This document shows positions 7,863 through 17,333 of a stretch of 36,538 nt of DNA, one piece after another. The notes beneath the pieces were generated by a model. The model ran no database searches and was not told where the DNA came from. It saw nothing but the letters and a program-made list of their open reading frames with translations. This stretch comes from an uncultured Woeseiaceae bacterium (GTDB lineage: Bacteria > Pseudomonadota > Gammaproteobacteria > Steroidobacterales > Woeseiaceae), in contig CAMYLB010000209.1 in assembly GCA_947259145.1 (NCBI GenBank), positions 1 to 36,538 on the forward strand, written 5' to 3'. The position numbers and the translations under genes were made by a program. How positions within the stretch are numbered: the stretch's first letter is position 1; each line of letters opens with the position of its first letter.

Positions 7863-9502
7863 CGTGGCACACCCTGTCGATGCCGGAACAGCCAGGAGCC
7901 GCTTGCGTAGGCGCCGGCGAAAGCGATCAATGGCAAGACCGCCAGAAGCAATGCGTGCACCGACGCGAGCCGCAGGTTGCCGGATCCCGCCGCCGCGGCA
8001 GCCTCAGTAGCGGCTGTTGCAAAGCGGCCCGCACCGGCAAACAGGGTGGGCAGATACAGCGCAATGCTCACCGAAAATGCGAGCGCCAGCGCCAGCAGCC
8101 CCGAGCGAGCGAGCAGCGGTAACGTTACGGTAAGCCAGGCTCTTGACGGCGGCGCGCCGAGCGTTGCAGCAACCTGCCGGTAGCGCGGATCGATCGCGGC
8201 GCGCGCCGGCGCCAGCAAGCCCCACAGATACGGCAGCGCAAACAGCAGGTGGCTCCAGAGTACGGCCACGAACGTTCCGTCGATGTTCATTCGAACGAGC
8301 AATACCTGGACTCCGAAAAGAAATGTCATCTGCGGCACTAGCAACGGCAGGAACAGCCACGCGCCAACGGTAGCGCGTGTTCGGGCATCGTGTCTGCACT
8401 GCTCGGCCGCCGGCAGCACCAGTGCCAGCCCCACCAGCGCGGTCGCGGTCGCCAGCGCCACCGTGATGGCCGCCGTGTTACCGGCAGTGGGCAGCACGTC
8501 GTTCCATCGGGACAACCAGTCGCCGGCAGGCAGCAAAGCCGGAAAACGCCATGCTCCCGACACCGAACGCAGCACGATAGCAACGATAGCAAGAACACCG
8601 ACCGTCCATAGCAGAATGAGTGTGGCTTTTATAACACCCTGTGCAAATCGGTCATCGCTGTGTCGCCGACCGCCCTGTACCGAACTACGCAAGACGTAGC
8701 GTGCCAGATTGCTGACTGTCATAGCGGCGACCACCGTCGCTGCCGTCGCCAGCAGCAAAAGCAGCGTACCCGCGTAAGCCTGCGAGTGAATCAACGGGTT
8801 GGCATCGGTGAACCAGCGCCATAGCAGCACCGAAAAGGTCGGTGGCAGCCCGGGCCCGAGCGGAATCGCGAGTTCGACGTTGCTGATACCAAACACCAGG
8901 ACGGCGGCCAGCGGCAGTCGAATCTGTTGCTGCAGCAGTGGCGCGACCGCGGTCAGCCATGATTTCAGGGGGCCGTAGCCGAGCGTTTGCGCCTGCAGCT
9001 GCAGGCGCGCGGACGGCACCTGTGCAAGCGCTGCCATCAGCGCCATGATCAGGAAACAGGTTTCTTTCAGCACGAGGCCCGCAATCAGTGAGAGCGCCGC
9101 GGGATCCTGCACCGTGAGCCAGTCGGGTGGCAGTTCGAAACCCGTTGCCCACGGGGACAACAGCCGCATTAATACGCCGGACGGAGCCAGCAGCAGCGCG
9201 AGGCCGATGCCAACGGCGAGATGCGGCATTGCGAGCAGCGGCAGCGTCAACGCGTTCAGTCTCGTCCGCCAGCCGCCGCTAACGGCCAGGCCCACCGCGA
9301 GGTGCGCGAGCATCAGTGAAATGACGGTCGCGATCGAGCCGCTCCAGATCGAAGACGCGATGGACAGGCCGACACCGGGCGTGCCGAGCACCCGCGAGAA
9401 TGCGCCCGCGTCGAGACCAAACCACAGTGCCGCGGCGAGCCCGGCGATTGTCGGAACTGCCGACACCGCAACCAGGATGACTATCGCAGGCCGACGCAGC
9501 AT
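7859..9502 (-). CDS. ynjC: ABC transporter permease with two fused BPD domains, YnjC-like
   Basis: This 547-residue inner-membrane protein contains two tandem binding-protein-dependent permease domains, roughly residues 50-260 and 335-540. Each ends in an EAA-like coupling loop (for example QTLGYGPLKSWLTAVAPLL and ATLGAPPSRAWLTVTLPLL). One chain therefore supplies the full channel, as in YnjC and ThiP. The length is close to that of the fused-permease family. The start abuts the binding-protein stop with no gap, and the stop overlaps the ATPase start. It would form an importer with the ATPase and the periplasmic protein of this operon. Confidence 0.92.
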   Translation of the reverse strand: MLRRPAIVILVAVSAVPTIAGLAAALWFGLDAGAFSRVLGTPGVGLSIASSIWSGSIATVISLMLAHLAVGLAVSGGWRTRLNALTLPLLAMPHLAVGIGLALLLAPSGVLMRLLSPWATGFELPPDWLTVQDPAALSLIAGLVLKETCFLIMALMAALAQVPSARLQLQAQTLGYGPLKSWLTAVAPLLQQQIRLPLAAVLVFGISNVELAIPLGPGLPPTFSVLLWRWFTDANPLIHSQAYAGTLLLLLATAATVVAAMTVSNLARYVLRSSVQGGRRHSDDRFAQGVIKATLILLWTVGVLAIVAIVLRSVSGAWRFPALLPAGDWLSRWNDVLPTAGNTAAITVALATATALVGLALVLPAAEQCRHDARTRATVGAWLFLPLLVPQMTFLFGVQVLLVRMNIDGTFVAVLWSHLLFALPYLWGLLAPARAAIDPRYRQVAATLGAPPSRAWLTVTLPLLARSGLLALALAFSVSIALYLPTLFAGAGRFATAATEAAAAAGSGNLRLASVHALLLAVLPLIAFAGAYASGSWLFRHRQGVPR

Positions 9503-10711
9503 CTAACGCACGTAGCGCTCGAGCCAGGCTTGCTCGAGAGCGGTTGTCCAACTGGGATGTGGCTCGGGTAAATAGCGTTTCGCCGCTGGCGGTGTTGCGG
9601 TGCCAATCTGCAGGGCGCTGAATGCCTGCTGATCGTCAGTGTCGAGCTTGTCGATATCCAGCACACTTGGATCGCCCCAATGTTGTTCATCGGCCTTGCG
9701 CGCCTGCGCCTCCGGCGACAGCAGGAAGTTCGCCACCACGCGTGCGCCGGCGGTAGCGCTGGAATTGTAAGGGATGGCTATAAAGTGGCTGTTTGCCAGT
9801 GCGCCGCCTGCAAAATGCATTGCGCCGATGCCGTCGTGTAAATCACCGTTGCGAATAGCTCTGCTCGCCTCGGAAGGATTGTAGGAAAGCATCCAGTCGA
9901 GTTCGCCGACAGCCAGCAAATCGCGCTGCGCGGGCCCGCTCAGCGGAAAGAGGCGGCCCCGACGCCACATGTGCGGGTGCGCCTGGTTGAGCCATGCCCA
10001 AAGTGGTTCCGTCACCTTGCCGAAATCATCGCCGGCCGGCTGCTGCAAATGCCCCGAATCATCAACGAGCAGGAGCAGCAGCTGTTTAAGAAACGCGCTA
10101 CCCAGGAACGCCGGTGGCTGCGGGTAGCTGAAGCGGCCCGGATGATCCCCGATCCAGCGCAGCAGCGTCGCGGGATTTGTTGGCGGCAGCGAGACCTGGC
10201 TCTTGTCAAAAAAAAGCGTCAGTGCCGCCGTTCCCCACGGCAGTTCGAATCCGTCCGTCGCGATGGTGCCATCGATCAGCGTGGTGGGGTTACCTTCCCA
10301 GTCCACGTAAGACGCATTGGGGACCTCTGACACCCAGGGGCCATGAAGTAGTCCGGCGCTCTGCAGGGCGGCGAAGTTCTCGCCGTTGATCCAGAGCAGG
10401 TCAATGGAACCGTTATCGTCCCGTCCGGCAGCGCGCTCTGCGCGAACTCGCGCCACGGCTTCGGCAATGTCGGTGACCTTGACGTGACGCAGCTCAACGC
10501 CGTGGTCTTCACGCAGCCGATCTGCGGCCCACTGGAGATACCGATTGATCGTGAGATCGCCGCCCCAGGCGTTGAAGTAAACGGTTTGTCCCCTGGCTTC
10601 GGCAACAACGGCTGGCCAGTTATCCTGTTCTGCCGCTGCGCCGCCCGCGGCCAGCAAGACAGCCGCGAAGCAGCCGGCTATGAGGTGTGCAGCGTGTCGT
10701 CGTAAACACAT
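9503..10711 (-). CDS. ynjB: ABC transporter periplasmic substrate-binding protein, YnjB-like
   Basis: The product has 402 residues with an N-terminal signal peptide (hydrophobic core about 9-25, likely cleavage after GGAAA). The mature protein begins with GQTVYFNAWGGDLTIN and continues with DLLWINGENFAAL and ELPWGTAALTLFF. These strongly recall the YnjB family of solute-binding proteins and are distinct from generic spermidine or iron binders. The ATG at 10711 is preferred over the TTG one codon earlier. Its A is also the last base of the receptor stop (TGATG), so the binding protein is translated by coupling to the outer-membrane receptor. It should deliver the ligand to the permease. The ligand is unknown. 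Confidence 0.9.
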   Translation of the reverse strand: MCLRRHAAHLIAGCFAAVLLAAGGAAAEQDNWPAVVAEARGQTVYFNAWGGDLTINRYLQWAADRLREDHGVELRHVKVTDIAEAVARVRAERAAGRDDNGSIDLLWINGENFAALQSAGLLHGPWVSEVPNASYVDWEGNPTTLIDGTIATDGFELPWGTAALTLFFDKSQVSLPPTNPATLLRWIGDHPGRFSYPQPPAFLGSAFLKQLLLLLVDDSGHLQQPAGDDFGKVTEPLWAWLNQAHPHMWRRGRLFPLSGPAQRDLLAVGELDWMLSYNPSEASRAIRNGDLHDGIGAMHFAGGALANSHFIAIPYNSSATAGARVVANFLLSPEAQARKADEQHWGDPSVLDIDKLDTDDQQAFSALQIGTATPPAAKRYLPEPHPSWTTALEQAWLERYVR

Positions 10712-13700
10712 CAAAAAAGATAGCGCACGCCGAACTGAAACTGGCGCGGTGCGCCGGCATTGCGTCGCGTGAACGGCCGTCCGAAAACCTGGATCTGGTT
10801 CGACTGCGTCGCGGAGTTGGCAAAGCCCGACAGGTTTTCTCGATTAAACAGGTTGAACACGTCAGCCGAGAACTCCAGGTGGCCATCGCCGAGCCGCGGC
10901 TGGTAGCGCAGGCTGAGATCGACTGTGGCGGACCATGGTAAGCGATCGGAATTTCGTGATACGCCGGGAGCCCGGTCCGAGTTACCGAGGTACGCATCGG
11001 CGAACGATGCACCATCGCCGTTGAGGTCGGTGGTGCCGTAGATGCCGGCGTCGGGAATCAGGTTGATTGGCTGTCCTGATTCGAACTGCCCGGCAACAGC
11101 GAACGTAACGGTGTCCAGCGGATAGAAATAGAACACGGTGGATATGACGTGCCGGCGATCGTTGACCGACGGACCCCATTCTTCCTCGAACCGATTCGAG
11201 TTGGCCGAACGAAAGTTGATGTCGTCAGTGTTGTTGGTCAATTCGGAAAGTGTGTAGGTCGCCAACAGGCCCCAGCTGTCGCCGGCAGATTGTTTCTCGA
11301 TCGTCAGGTTAAGCGCTTTGTATCTTGACTCGCCGCTCGTTTCCGACACGACGATCTGGCGCGCGCCGCCGGGCACTGGCGCGACCGCCCGTGTAGCATC
11401 CGCTGCCGACTGGCTGCGTATCAATCCCAATGACTCGGCCAGTACGCGCCGCTCGGCGTCACCCGGCAACGCGCGAAGTGCCGCTACGTTGGCATCGGTC
11501 AATGCCGCGAGGTTCGGTGTGAACGCTGCCGGCGCATTGAGATCGCGCAGGCGGAGCTGGTTGTAACCTCGAAAATAAAGCAGATCGGCGTAGCCGAGCC
11601 ACTGTTCACTGAACTGCCACTGGGCGCCCGCGGAGAGCTGCACGGTGTAGGGACTGTCGAGGCCATCGGGGTTCAGGATCCTGCGCTCATTGGAAATTGC
11701 CGTGTCCCGCAGGTTGCTGACCTCTGCAGGCGTCGGACACTGCAGATAGCCGTCCGGACAGGCCGGATTGACGGTCAGGTTGCCGTCGAATGTCACGCTC
11801 ACAGGATCGATGTCCACCGGCAGCAGGCCCGCATCGGCCAATGCACCAAGCTGTCCGCGAAACGCCGCCGCTGTCGTATTTTGCTGCAGCGCATCCGAGA
11901 GTACTGTGTATGGGATACGCCCGAAATAGACGCCGGCGGCGCCACGAAACGCGAGGCGTTCGCGGGCGCGATAGTTCAGCGCCAGTCGCGGCGCAAAATT
12001 ATCGAGGTCTGCCGAGCCTGAACCCGCTTCTGTCAGGCTGTCGTAGTCCCAGCGCAGGCCTGCGGTCAATGTCAGATCCTGCGACAGGCTGATCTGATCT
12101 TCGAAGTACAACGCCAGCTGGTCTTGTTCGTCACCGAATCGCGCCGGCTGCAGCTCGACGCCATAGTCGATAACTGCGACCGTCGATGGTATGTCGTTGA
12201 CGCCCAGGGCCGCACCGAGATTGAGGGCGCGAACCTGGTCAAGCTCCGCTTGCGTTAGCCGCACGCGGTAGTTGCCCGCCTGGTTGCCGCCGCCCGCCAG
12301 GCTGAAGTCGGAGCGCATGCCATCCACGCCGAACTTGAAGGTGTGGATGTCGGTCAGCCAGGTGAATCGCTGCTGCAGCTGCACAGAATTCTCTCGCTCG
12401 TTGAAGTTGAATCCCGGATGCCCCAGCACCGCGGCGGTCAGGCCGTCCGGCGACTCGACTGTGACCTGAGGACTGCTGCCGACGCGCGGTCGGGCGTAGT
12501 CCCAGTTGAAGCGGCTGTAGGCGAGGCTTGTTTCCGACGTAAACGCATCGTTGTCGTAGATCGCGGAAACCGCGCTCAGCAGCGAATTGCGCTGCTGTAT
12601 CGAGCCTGCTGACGGAAACGTCACACCGCCGTCGAGGCCGCCACCCTGGCGCTCAATGTCTGCGCCGCCGTAGTTGCTGCGAAAAGCAAGGCGCCAGCTG
12701 TCGTTGAGGCGATGATCCAGCTTGACCGATGCCAGTAGCGTTTCGTTTTTACCCGCAACGGTCTCGTTGATCCCCAATGCCGGCGACGAGAGCAGGTTGT
12801 CTTTGTCGTCCTTCGTATACTCGACGTTGACATAGAAGAAAGTGCGGTCGCGTTTGATCGGGCCGCCGATTGAGAAGCCGACCTGGTCACGACGAAAGCC
12901 ATCGCGCACGGCGTTGCCGGACAGGTCGCGACTGGCAAACGGCGAGGCCGCGTCGACAGAAGCGCCAGGGCGCACCAGGTAGAAAACTTCGCCGAACCAC
13001 TCGTTGCTACCGGAGCGGGAGGTCACGTTGACCACGCCGTTGCCGGTGCGGCCGTATTCCACAGAGTAAGAGGAGGCGAGCACCGTAACGTCGGAGGCAA
13101 AGCCCGTGGATATTGGAAACTTGGGTCCGCCTAAAAAGTTTTCGTTGTTGTCGAGGCCGTCGATCAGGTACTGCGTGAACAACCCGTTGGCACCGTTGAT
13201 GGAAACCGGTGGCGCTTCCGGAAAGAAGCCAGTCGACGGCACGACGTTGGGCAATCGAATCAAAGCTCTCGACAAGTCACGCGCCTCAATAGGCAGCGCC
13301 CGCAAATCGTTGCGATCAAGACTGGCACTGACTTCGGCGTCCAGCGAATTGATGGCTATCGCGTTCGCGCGCGCCGTCACCGTAATATTTTCAATCATTC
13401 GGACCGATACCGCGCGCGACTCGTTGCTGCGCAGCCCGATGTCGGCAGCGAGTTCGATACCATCGACAACCACGACGTAGCCCGGTCCCGCCGGCACCCC
13501 GACGAAGCGCGCTCGGCCTGACGAGCTGCTCGTGTTGCTGGACTCAAAACCGGTCAGCGAATTGCGCAAGATGACGACCTGACCGACCGCTGCCGTTCCG
13601 TCAGCGTCCGAGACGGCGACATCGACGCTGGCGGCAAGCGACGATTGCGCGGCGAATAGCGCGCCTATCAGCGTTAGTATTGTCAGGAGGCGACCAACTT

Positions 13701-13728
13701 GACGTTGCAACGAGACGATCGGAACCAT
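10711..13728 (-). CDS. TonB-dependent receptor with N-terminal carboxypeptidase-regulatory-like domain
   Basis: This is a 1005-residue outer-membrane receptor. A signal peptide (about 1-33, ending SSLAA) is followed by a carboxypeptidase-regulatory-like beta sandwich (about 35-110), a plug domain (about 115-250, with PPVSINGANGLFTQYLIDGLDNN and SVEYGRTGNGVVNVTSRSG), and a long beta barrel ending in the aromatic FGVRYLF. This layout is typical of Oar-like receptors. The ATG at 13728 is used instead of a TTG two codons earlier. The gene heads a five-gene operon and is fused translationally (TGATG) to the YnjB-like binding protein. That makes it the likely outer-membrane gate for the same nutrient. 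A plausible promoter (TTGCAC, 17-bp spacer, GATATT on the minus strand) lies in the divergent region above it. Confidence 0.92.
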   Translation of the reverse strand: MVPIVSLQRQVGRLLTILTLIGALFAAQSSLAASVDVAVSDADGTAAVGQVVILRNSLTGFESSNTSSSSGRARFVGVPAGPGYVVVVDGIELAADIGLRSNESRAVSVRMIENITVTARANAIAINSLDAEVSASLDRNDLRALPIEARDLSRALIRLPNVVPSTGFFPEAPPVSINGANGLFTQYLIDGLDNNENFLGGPKFPISTGFASDVTVLASSYSVEYGRTGNGVVNVTSRSGSNEWFGEVFYLVRPGASVDAASPFASRDLSGNAVRDGFRRDQVGFSIGGPIKRDRTFFYVNVEYTKDDKDNLLSSPALGINETVAGKNETLLASVKLDHRLNDSWRLAFRSNYGGADIERQGGGLDGGVTFPSAGSIQQRNSLLSAVSAIYDNDAFTSETSLAYSRFNWDYARPRVGSSPQVTVESPDGLTAAVLGHPGFNFNERENSVQLQQRFTWLTDIHTFKFGVDGMRSDFSLAGGGNQAGNYRVRLTQAELDQVRALNLGAALGVNDIPSTVAVIDYGVELQPARFGDEQDQLALYFEDQISLSQDLTLTAGLRWDYDSLTEAGSGSADLDNFAPRLALNYRARERLAFRGAAGVYFGRIPYTVLSDALQQNTTAAAFRGQLGALADAGLLPVDIDPVSVTFDGNLTVNPACPDGYLQCPTPAEVSNLRDTAISNERRILNPDGLDSPYTVQLSAGAQWQFSEQWLGYADLLYFRGYNQLRLRDLNAPAAFTPNLAALTDANVAALRALPGDAERRVLAESLGLIRSQSAADATRAVAPVPGGARQIVVSETSGESRYKALNLTIEKQSAGDSWGLLATYTLSELTNNTDDINFRSANSNRFEEEWGPSVNDRRHVISTVFYFYPLDTVTFAVAGQFESGQPINLIPDAGIYGTTDLNGDGASFADAYLGNSDRAPGVSRNSDRLPWSATVDLSLRYQPRLGDGHLEFSADVFNLFNRENLSGFANSATQSNQIQVFGRPFTRRNAGAPRQFQFGVRYLF

Positions 13729-13817
13729 ATTCAAGCCTGTCGTTTTCAGAAAATAATATCTGTCACTGCTTCAAGCGGTGCAATAAATACGCACTGCGGA
13801 AACTATAGGGAAATTAC

Positions 13818-14477
13818 ATGAAAAAGCCACTTGTGGGCGTCCTGATGATGCTGGGTTCAGCCGCAGCGGCGACCGAGATACCGGTTTCGGACCTGCAGCG
13901 ATGGACGTCACTGTCGTTCAGCAGTATCCCTGCCAACACCGTATCGGTGGAGGACGGCAATCTGCATATCTCGGTCAACAAGTCGGCCAGTCCACTGGTC
14001 TACAAGCTCGACGAGCCGCTGGCGGTCATGTCATTGGCGGTCAAAGCGCGCTGGTCGGGGAAGCTGAATATCCCTCAGGGCGCGGTGCAGGGTGAAGCCG
14101 GCGCGGATGACTTCATATTGAAACTCGGTATCGTCGAAGCCGGCGATCGCACCTTGAACTGGCTGCAGCGCCGCATCGCCGCCAACTGGATCCAGCAGTT
14201 ATTCAAGCTGGCTCCGAAAGGCACGGGTATCGAACGCATCAATTTCCTGTCGACGACCCAGCAGCAGAAGCTGCTCGGGAGCCGCCGCACACACCCGCTT
14301 GACGACCTGCTTTATGAGACCCGCGTTACTTATCTCGAATCGCCCGGCGAGTTCGAGATGGTGTATCAATTTGAGGAACCGGTTGTCGTTCTGGGTCTCT
14401 GGATATCTTCCGATGGTGACGACACAGGATCGAGTTTCGATCTGACTATCGATCGGATAACGCTGAACACCGAATAA
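13818..14477 (+). CDS. Secreted protein of unknown function, weakly DUF3047-like
   Basis: This 219-residue protein begins with a short signal peptide (MKKPLVGVLMMLGSAAAA). The start has a clear AGGGAAA ribosome site. The mature part looks beta-rich and globular: an SASPLVYKL strand, an acidic GADDFILKLGIVEAG segment, and an ending LGLWISSDGDDTGSSFDLTID. That outline recalls DUF3047-type secreted proteins, but the match is from general pattern only and is weak. There are no cysteine pairs and no obvious catalytic motif. It is transcribed divergently from the TonB receptor, sharing an intergenic region of about 90 bases, so the two may be co-regulated. Function unknown. Confidence 0.8.
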   Translation: MKKPLVGVLMMLGSAAAATEIPVSDLQRWTSLSFSSIPANTVSVEDGNLHISVNKSASPLVYKLDEPLAVMSLAVKARWSGKLNIPQGAVQGEAGADDFILKLGIVEAGDRTLNWLQRRIAANWIQQLFKLAPKGTGIERINFLSTTQQQKLLGSRRTHPLDDLLYETRVTYLESPGEFEMVYQFEEPVVVLGLWISSDGDDTGSSFDLTIDRITLNTE

Positions 14478-14554
14478 GCGAATTGTTTTGGGGCGACTTC
14501 TACCGGTAAACGACTACAGACTCGTTCGCGTCAGGATGGTAATTTAAAGTACGT

Positions 14555-16121
14555 ATGGATCAGTTCGACTACATCATTGTTGGTGCAGGTTCCGCCGGTT
14601 GCGTACTGGCCAATCGATTGAGCGACAACCAGGCGGTTAGTGTTTGTCTGATCGAAGCAGGCCCCGCGGACAGTAATCCGCTGATTCACGCACCGATCGG
14701 CTTCTCCCTGATGGGCGAAAACAAGAAACTCAATTGGTGCTTTGAGACTGTTCCGCAACAGCATCTCAATGGCCGACGAGGCTTCCAGCCGCGAGGCCGG
14801 GTTCTTGGCGGCTCGAGCTCAATCAACGCCATGATCTACGCCAGGGGGACGCCCGCGGACTACGATCGGTGGGACGAGGCGGGCGCCACCGGGTGGTCGT
14901 TTCGCGATGTTTTACCTTATTTCAGGAAGTCGCAGGATCAGGAGCGTGGTGAGGACGAGTTTCACGGCACAGGCGGACCGCTGGCTGTGAGTGACTTGCG
15001 ATACAAGAATCCGTTGAGCCAGATGTTCATCGAGTCTGCACGAGAGCTCAACCTGCCCGCCAACGACGATTTCAACGGCAAATCGCAAGAGGGAGTGGGT
15101 TTCTACCAGGTGACGCAGCGACATGGCCGCCGCTGCAGTGCAGCCGCTGCTTTTCTGTCTCCAGCTTCAAGTCGAAGCAACCTGACCGTGCTGACCGGGG
15201 CGCACGTTGAGAAGATTGTTATCGACGGAAAGCGCGCTGTCGGCGTGCAGTTCCACAACGGCGATCGTAGCGTAACGCTACAGGCGAATAGGGAGGTGCT
15301 GCTATCGGCCGGCGGACTTCAGTCGCCGCAACTGCTGATGCTTTCCGGTATCGGCCCGGCCGCCCACTTGAGAGAACGTGGTATCGAGGTTATCCATGAT
15401 TCGCCCGAGGTCGGCGACAACTTGCAGGATCACTTCGACTATACGGTGATTCGGCGGGTGACCTCATCACATGCAATGGGATATACGCTGTCGAGGACGA
15501 TGCGTGCGATGAGGAGAGGGCCCGTTCACGTCGAATCTCGCCGAAGCAGGCGGGTTCATACGCACCTCTGGCGAAGAACCAGTCCCGGATATCCAGCTGC
15601 ATTTTGTCCCGGGCATCGTTGATGACCATGGCCGGAAAAAGCACTTCACCGCCGGTATATCGTGCCACGTGTGCGTGCTGCGCCCGGAGAGCCGAGGAAG
15701 CGTGACGCTGCTCGACTCCAACCCGCGCTCCGCCCCGGCAATTGATCCGCGCTACTTGAGTGCGGGCGACGATCTGGAACGCACGCTCAAGGGTGCGCGA
15801 CTGGTTCACCGCATTCTGAATGCGACGGCGTTTGAACAGGTCGTTGGTCGAACCCTGTACGCAGACAGCGACGCGGGTGACGACGAACTGATCGATGACA
15901 TCAGACGTCGAGGCGATACCATCTATCATCCGGTCGGGACCTGCCGTATGGGTTCGGATGCGACCGCAGTTGTCGACCCGTCCGCCCAGGTTCGCGGGCT
16001 GCAGGCCCTGCGAGTCGTCGATGCATCCATCATGCCGTCCTTGGTCTCGGGCAATACCAATGCACCCACTATCATGATCGCAGAAAAGATCGCGGACGCG
16101 ATCAAGTTGGCTGGAGCCTGA
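14555..16121 (+). pseudogene. GMC-family alcohol/choline dehydrogenase, interrupted by a single frameshift
   Basis: Two frames together make one complete glucose-methanol-choline oxidoreductase of about 521 residues, a normal family length. The 5' frame (14555 to about 15523) has the FAD motif IVGAGSAG, the GGSSSINAMIYARG signature and VGDNLQDH. The other frame continues from about 15525 ([19 protein letters not shown]) to 16121, with the active-site histidine in [10 protein letters not shown] and asparagine in SGNTNAPT. The break is one extra base in GGGCCCGTTCACG (15518-15530). Without correction, translation stops at 15622. Everything else is conserved, so this is either a very recent mutation or a sequence error. 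If intact, it would oxidise an alcohol using FAD. Confidence 0.85.
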
Positions 16122-16171
16122 TGAGAGGCTCGCAGGAAGTAGCCGCCGCTTGAAAGATTGCGGTACGCGCG

Positions 16172-16663
16172 TCAGGTTTGATCCAATCGATCGCTGATGT
16201 ACTCGTATTCGTCGGCGATGATGCGTTTGCAGTCTTTCGCAACGAAATCGGCCAATGTCTTGCCGATGAACGGAATAGCAGAGTCAACGCCTAAGCGAAC
16301 ATGATTGATGCAGCCGTCGTTCACAGGCTCGAGTTCGAGTGTTCCTCTGATGGTAACCGGAACGTTGGCGATGTCGATGGCGATGTCCGCCTTGTACATG
16401 CCACTGCCGCAAATTCGCCATTGCTCCGACTGCTCCACGGTATTCCAGGGCTGCAGGAATTTTTTCAGGATGCCGGGCACTTCGGCAGGCAGCTCACGTA
16501 CGAACCTGACGACGGCACCGTCAGTATCTCTCGCGCATTCCTCTACGCTAATATTTCTCGCGCCGAGCGCCTCTTGTTTCGCGTTGATTTCTTCTTTATC
16601 GGTAAACAAAGCAAACACGGTATCCGTGCTGTCCGTGTACTCATGATCTCTACGGATTTTCAT
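16172..16663 (-). CDS. DUF2505 / SRPBCC-fold protein
   Basis: This 163-residue protein begins MKIRRDHEYTDSTDTVF and fits the DUF2505 group of START/SRPBCC-like proteins, which have a helix-grip fold with a hydrophobic cavity. The segment ELPAEVPGILKKFLQPWNTVEQSEQW is the recognisable part. No signal peptide or membrane segment is present, so it is likely cytoplasmic. The ATG at 16663 is preferred to the longer frame because it lies one base after the stop of the HMG-CoA reductase C-terminal half, showing an operon. SRPBCC proteins bind lipids or polyketides; with an isoprenoid-pathway enzyme upstream, a role with a hydrophobic isoprenoid product is possible but unproven. Confidence 0.8.
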   Translation of the reverse strand: MKIRRDHEYTDSTDTVFALFTDKEEINAKQEALGARNISVEECARDTDGAVVRFVRELPAEVPGILKKFLQPWNTVEQSEQWRICGSGMYKADIAIDIANVPVTIRGTLELEPVNDGCINHVRLGVDSAIPFIGKTLADFVAKDCKRIIADEYEYISDRLDQT

Positions 16664-16664
16664 C

Positions 16665-17333
16665 TTAGCGGTTGCGCCCCATTTTCTCGTGGCTGCTGAC
16701 CCATTCGTGGGCAAGGATCGCGGATGACAGCGATACATCTCCCGCCAGCACGACAGCCGCGATGATCTCGGCGAGTTTGTCCGCCTTGCCGGTGCCGTAG
16801 CAGTCCATCATCTCGAGGCATTCACGCTGTGTCGGCAGGCCTGTGCCGCCGCCGTACGCCGCGCAGATCATTGCCGGCAGGGTAACCGACCAGTACAAGT
16901 CACCGTTGTCGAGCAATTCCATGTAGTTCAGGCCGGCATGAGATTCGGAAACGTTGGCCACGTCCTGCCCTGTGGCAATGAACATCGCAGTAATACCGTT
17001 TGCGGAATGGGCGCCGCCGTATGCCGAACCGGCCTGCGCCATGCCGACGCTCGCGATCTGCCGGTAGCGATACAACGACGTCGTTTCGACACGCAGAAGC
17101 TCTCTGGCCACGTCGCGCTTCAGCGTGAACTCCGCGATGACGCGTTTGCCGCGCGTCTGAATCATGTTCATCATCGAATGCTTTTTGTCGGTCTCGATGT
17201 TGCCGGACAACAAATATTGCGGCTTCATAGGATGATTTGCTTTTATCCACTCGCAGGCAAAGAGCGTGGCTTTGCCGGTCATGTTCTGGCCCGCGGCGTC
17301 GCCCGTCGTATAGCAGAATCGCGTATACAGCAT
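16665..17333 (-). CDS. HMG-CoA reductase class I, C-terminal half (split gene)
   Basis: This frame carries the second part of a class I 3-hydroxy-3-methylglutaryl-CoA reductase. It contains TTGDAAGQNM, LSGNIETDKKHS (the aspartate and lysine of the catalytic DKK), the glycine-rich AGSAYGGAHSANGITA, GQDVAN, and a C-terminal histidine H215 in SSHEKMGRN. It is out of frame with the N-terminal half because of the tandem duplication at 17326-17347. The ATG at 17333 lies in one copy of the repeat, two bases after the N-half stop (TAA AT ATG), so reinitiation could in principle yield a separate 222-residue polypeptide. Removing 11 bases restores a 390-residue enzyme. The intact enzyme makes mevalonate from HMG-CoA with NADPH. 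Confidence 0.85.
   Translation of the reverse strand: MLYTRFCYTTGDAAGQNMTGKATLFACEWIKANHPMKPQYLLSGNIETDKKHSMMNMIQTRGKRVIAEFTLKRDVARELLRVETTSLYRYRQIASVGMAQAGSAYGGAHSANGITAMFIATGQDVANVSESHAGLNYMELLDNGDLYWSVTLPAMICAAYGGGTGLPTQRECLEMMDCYGTGKADKLAEIIAAVVLAGDVSLSSAILAHEWVSSHEKMGRNR

Noticed and set aside
10236-10260. tRNA T-loop-like GGCAGTTCGAATCCGTCC
   Set aside because: No matching anticodon or acceptor arms flank it and it lies inside the YnjB-like coding sequence.
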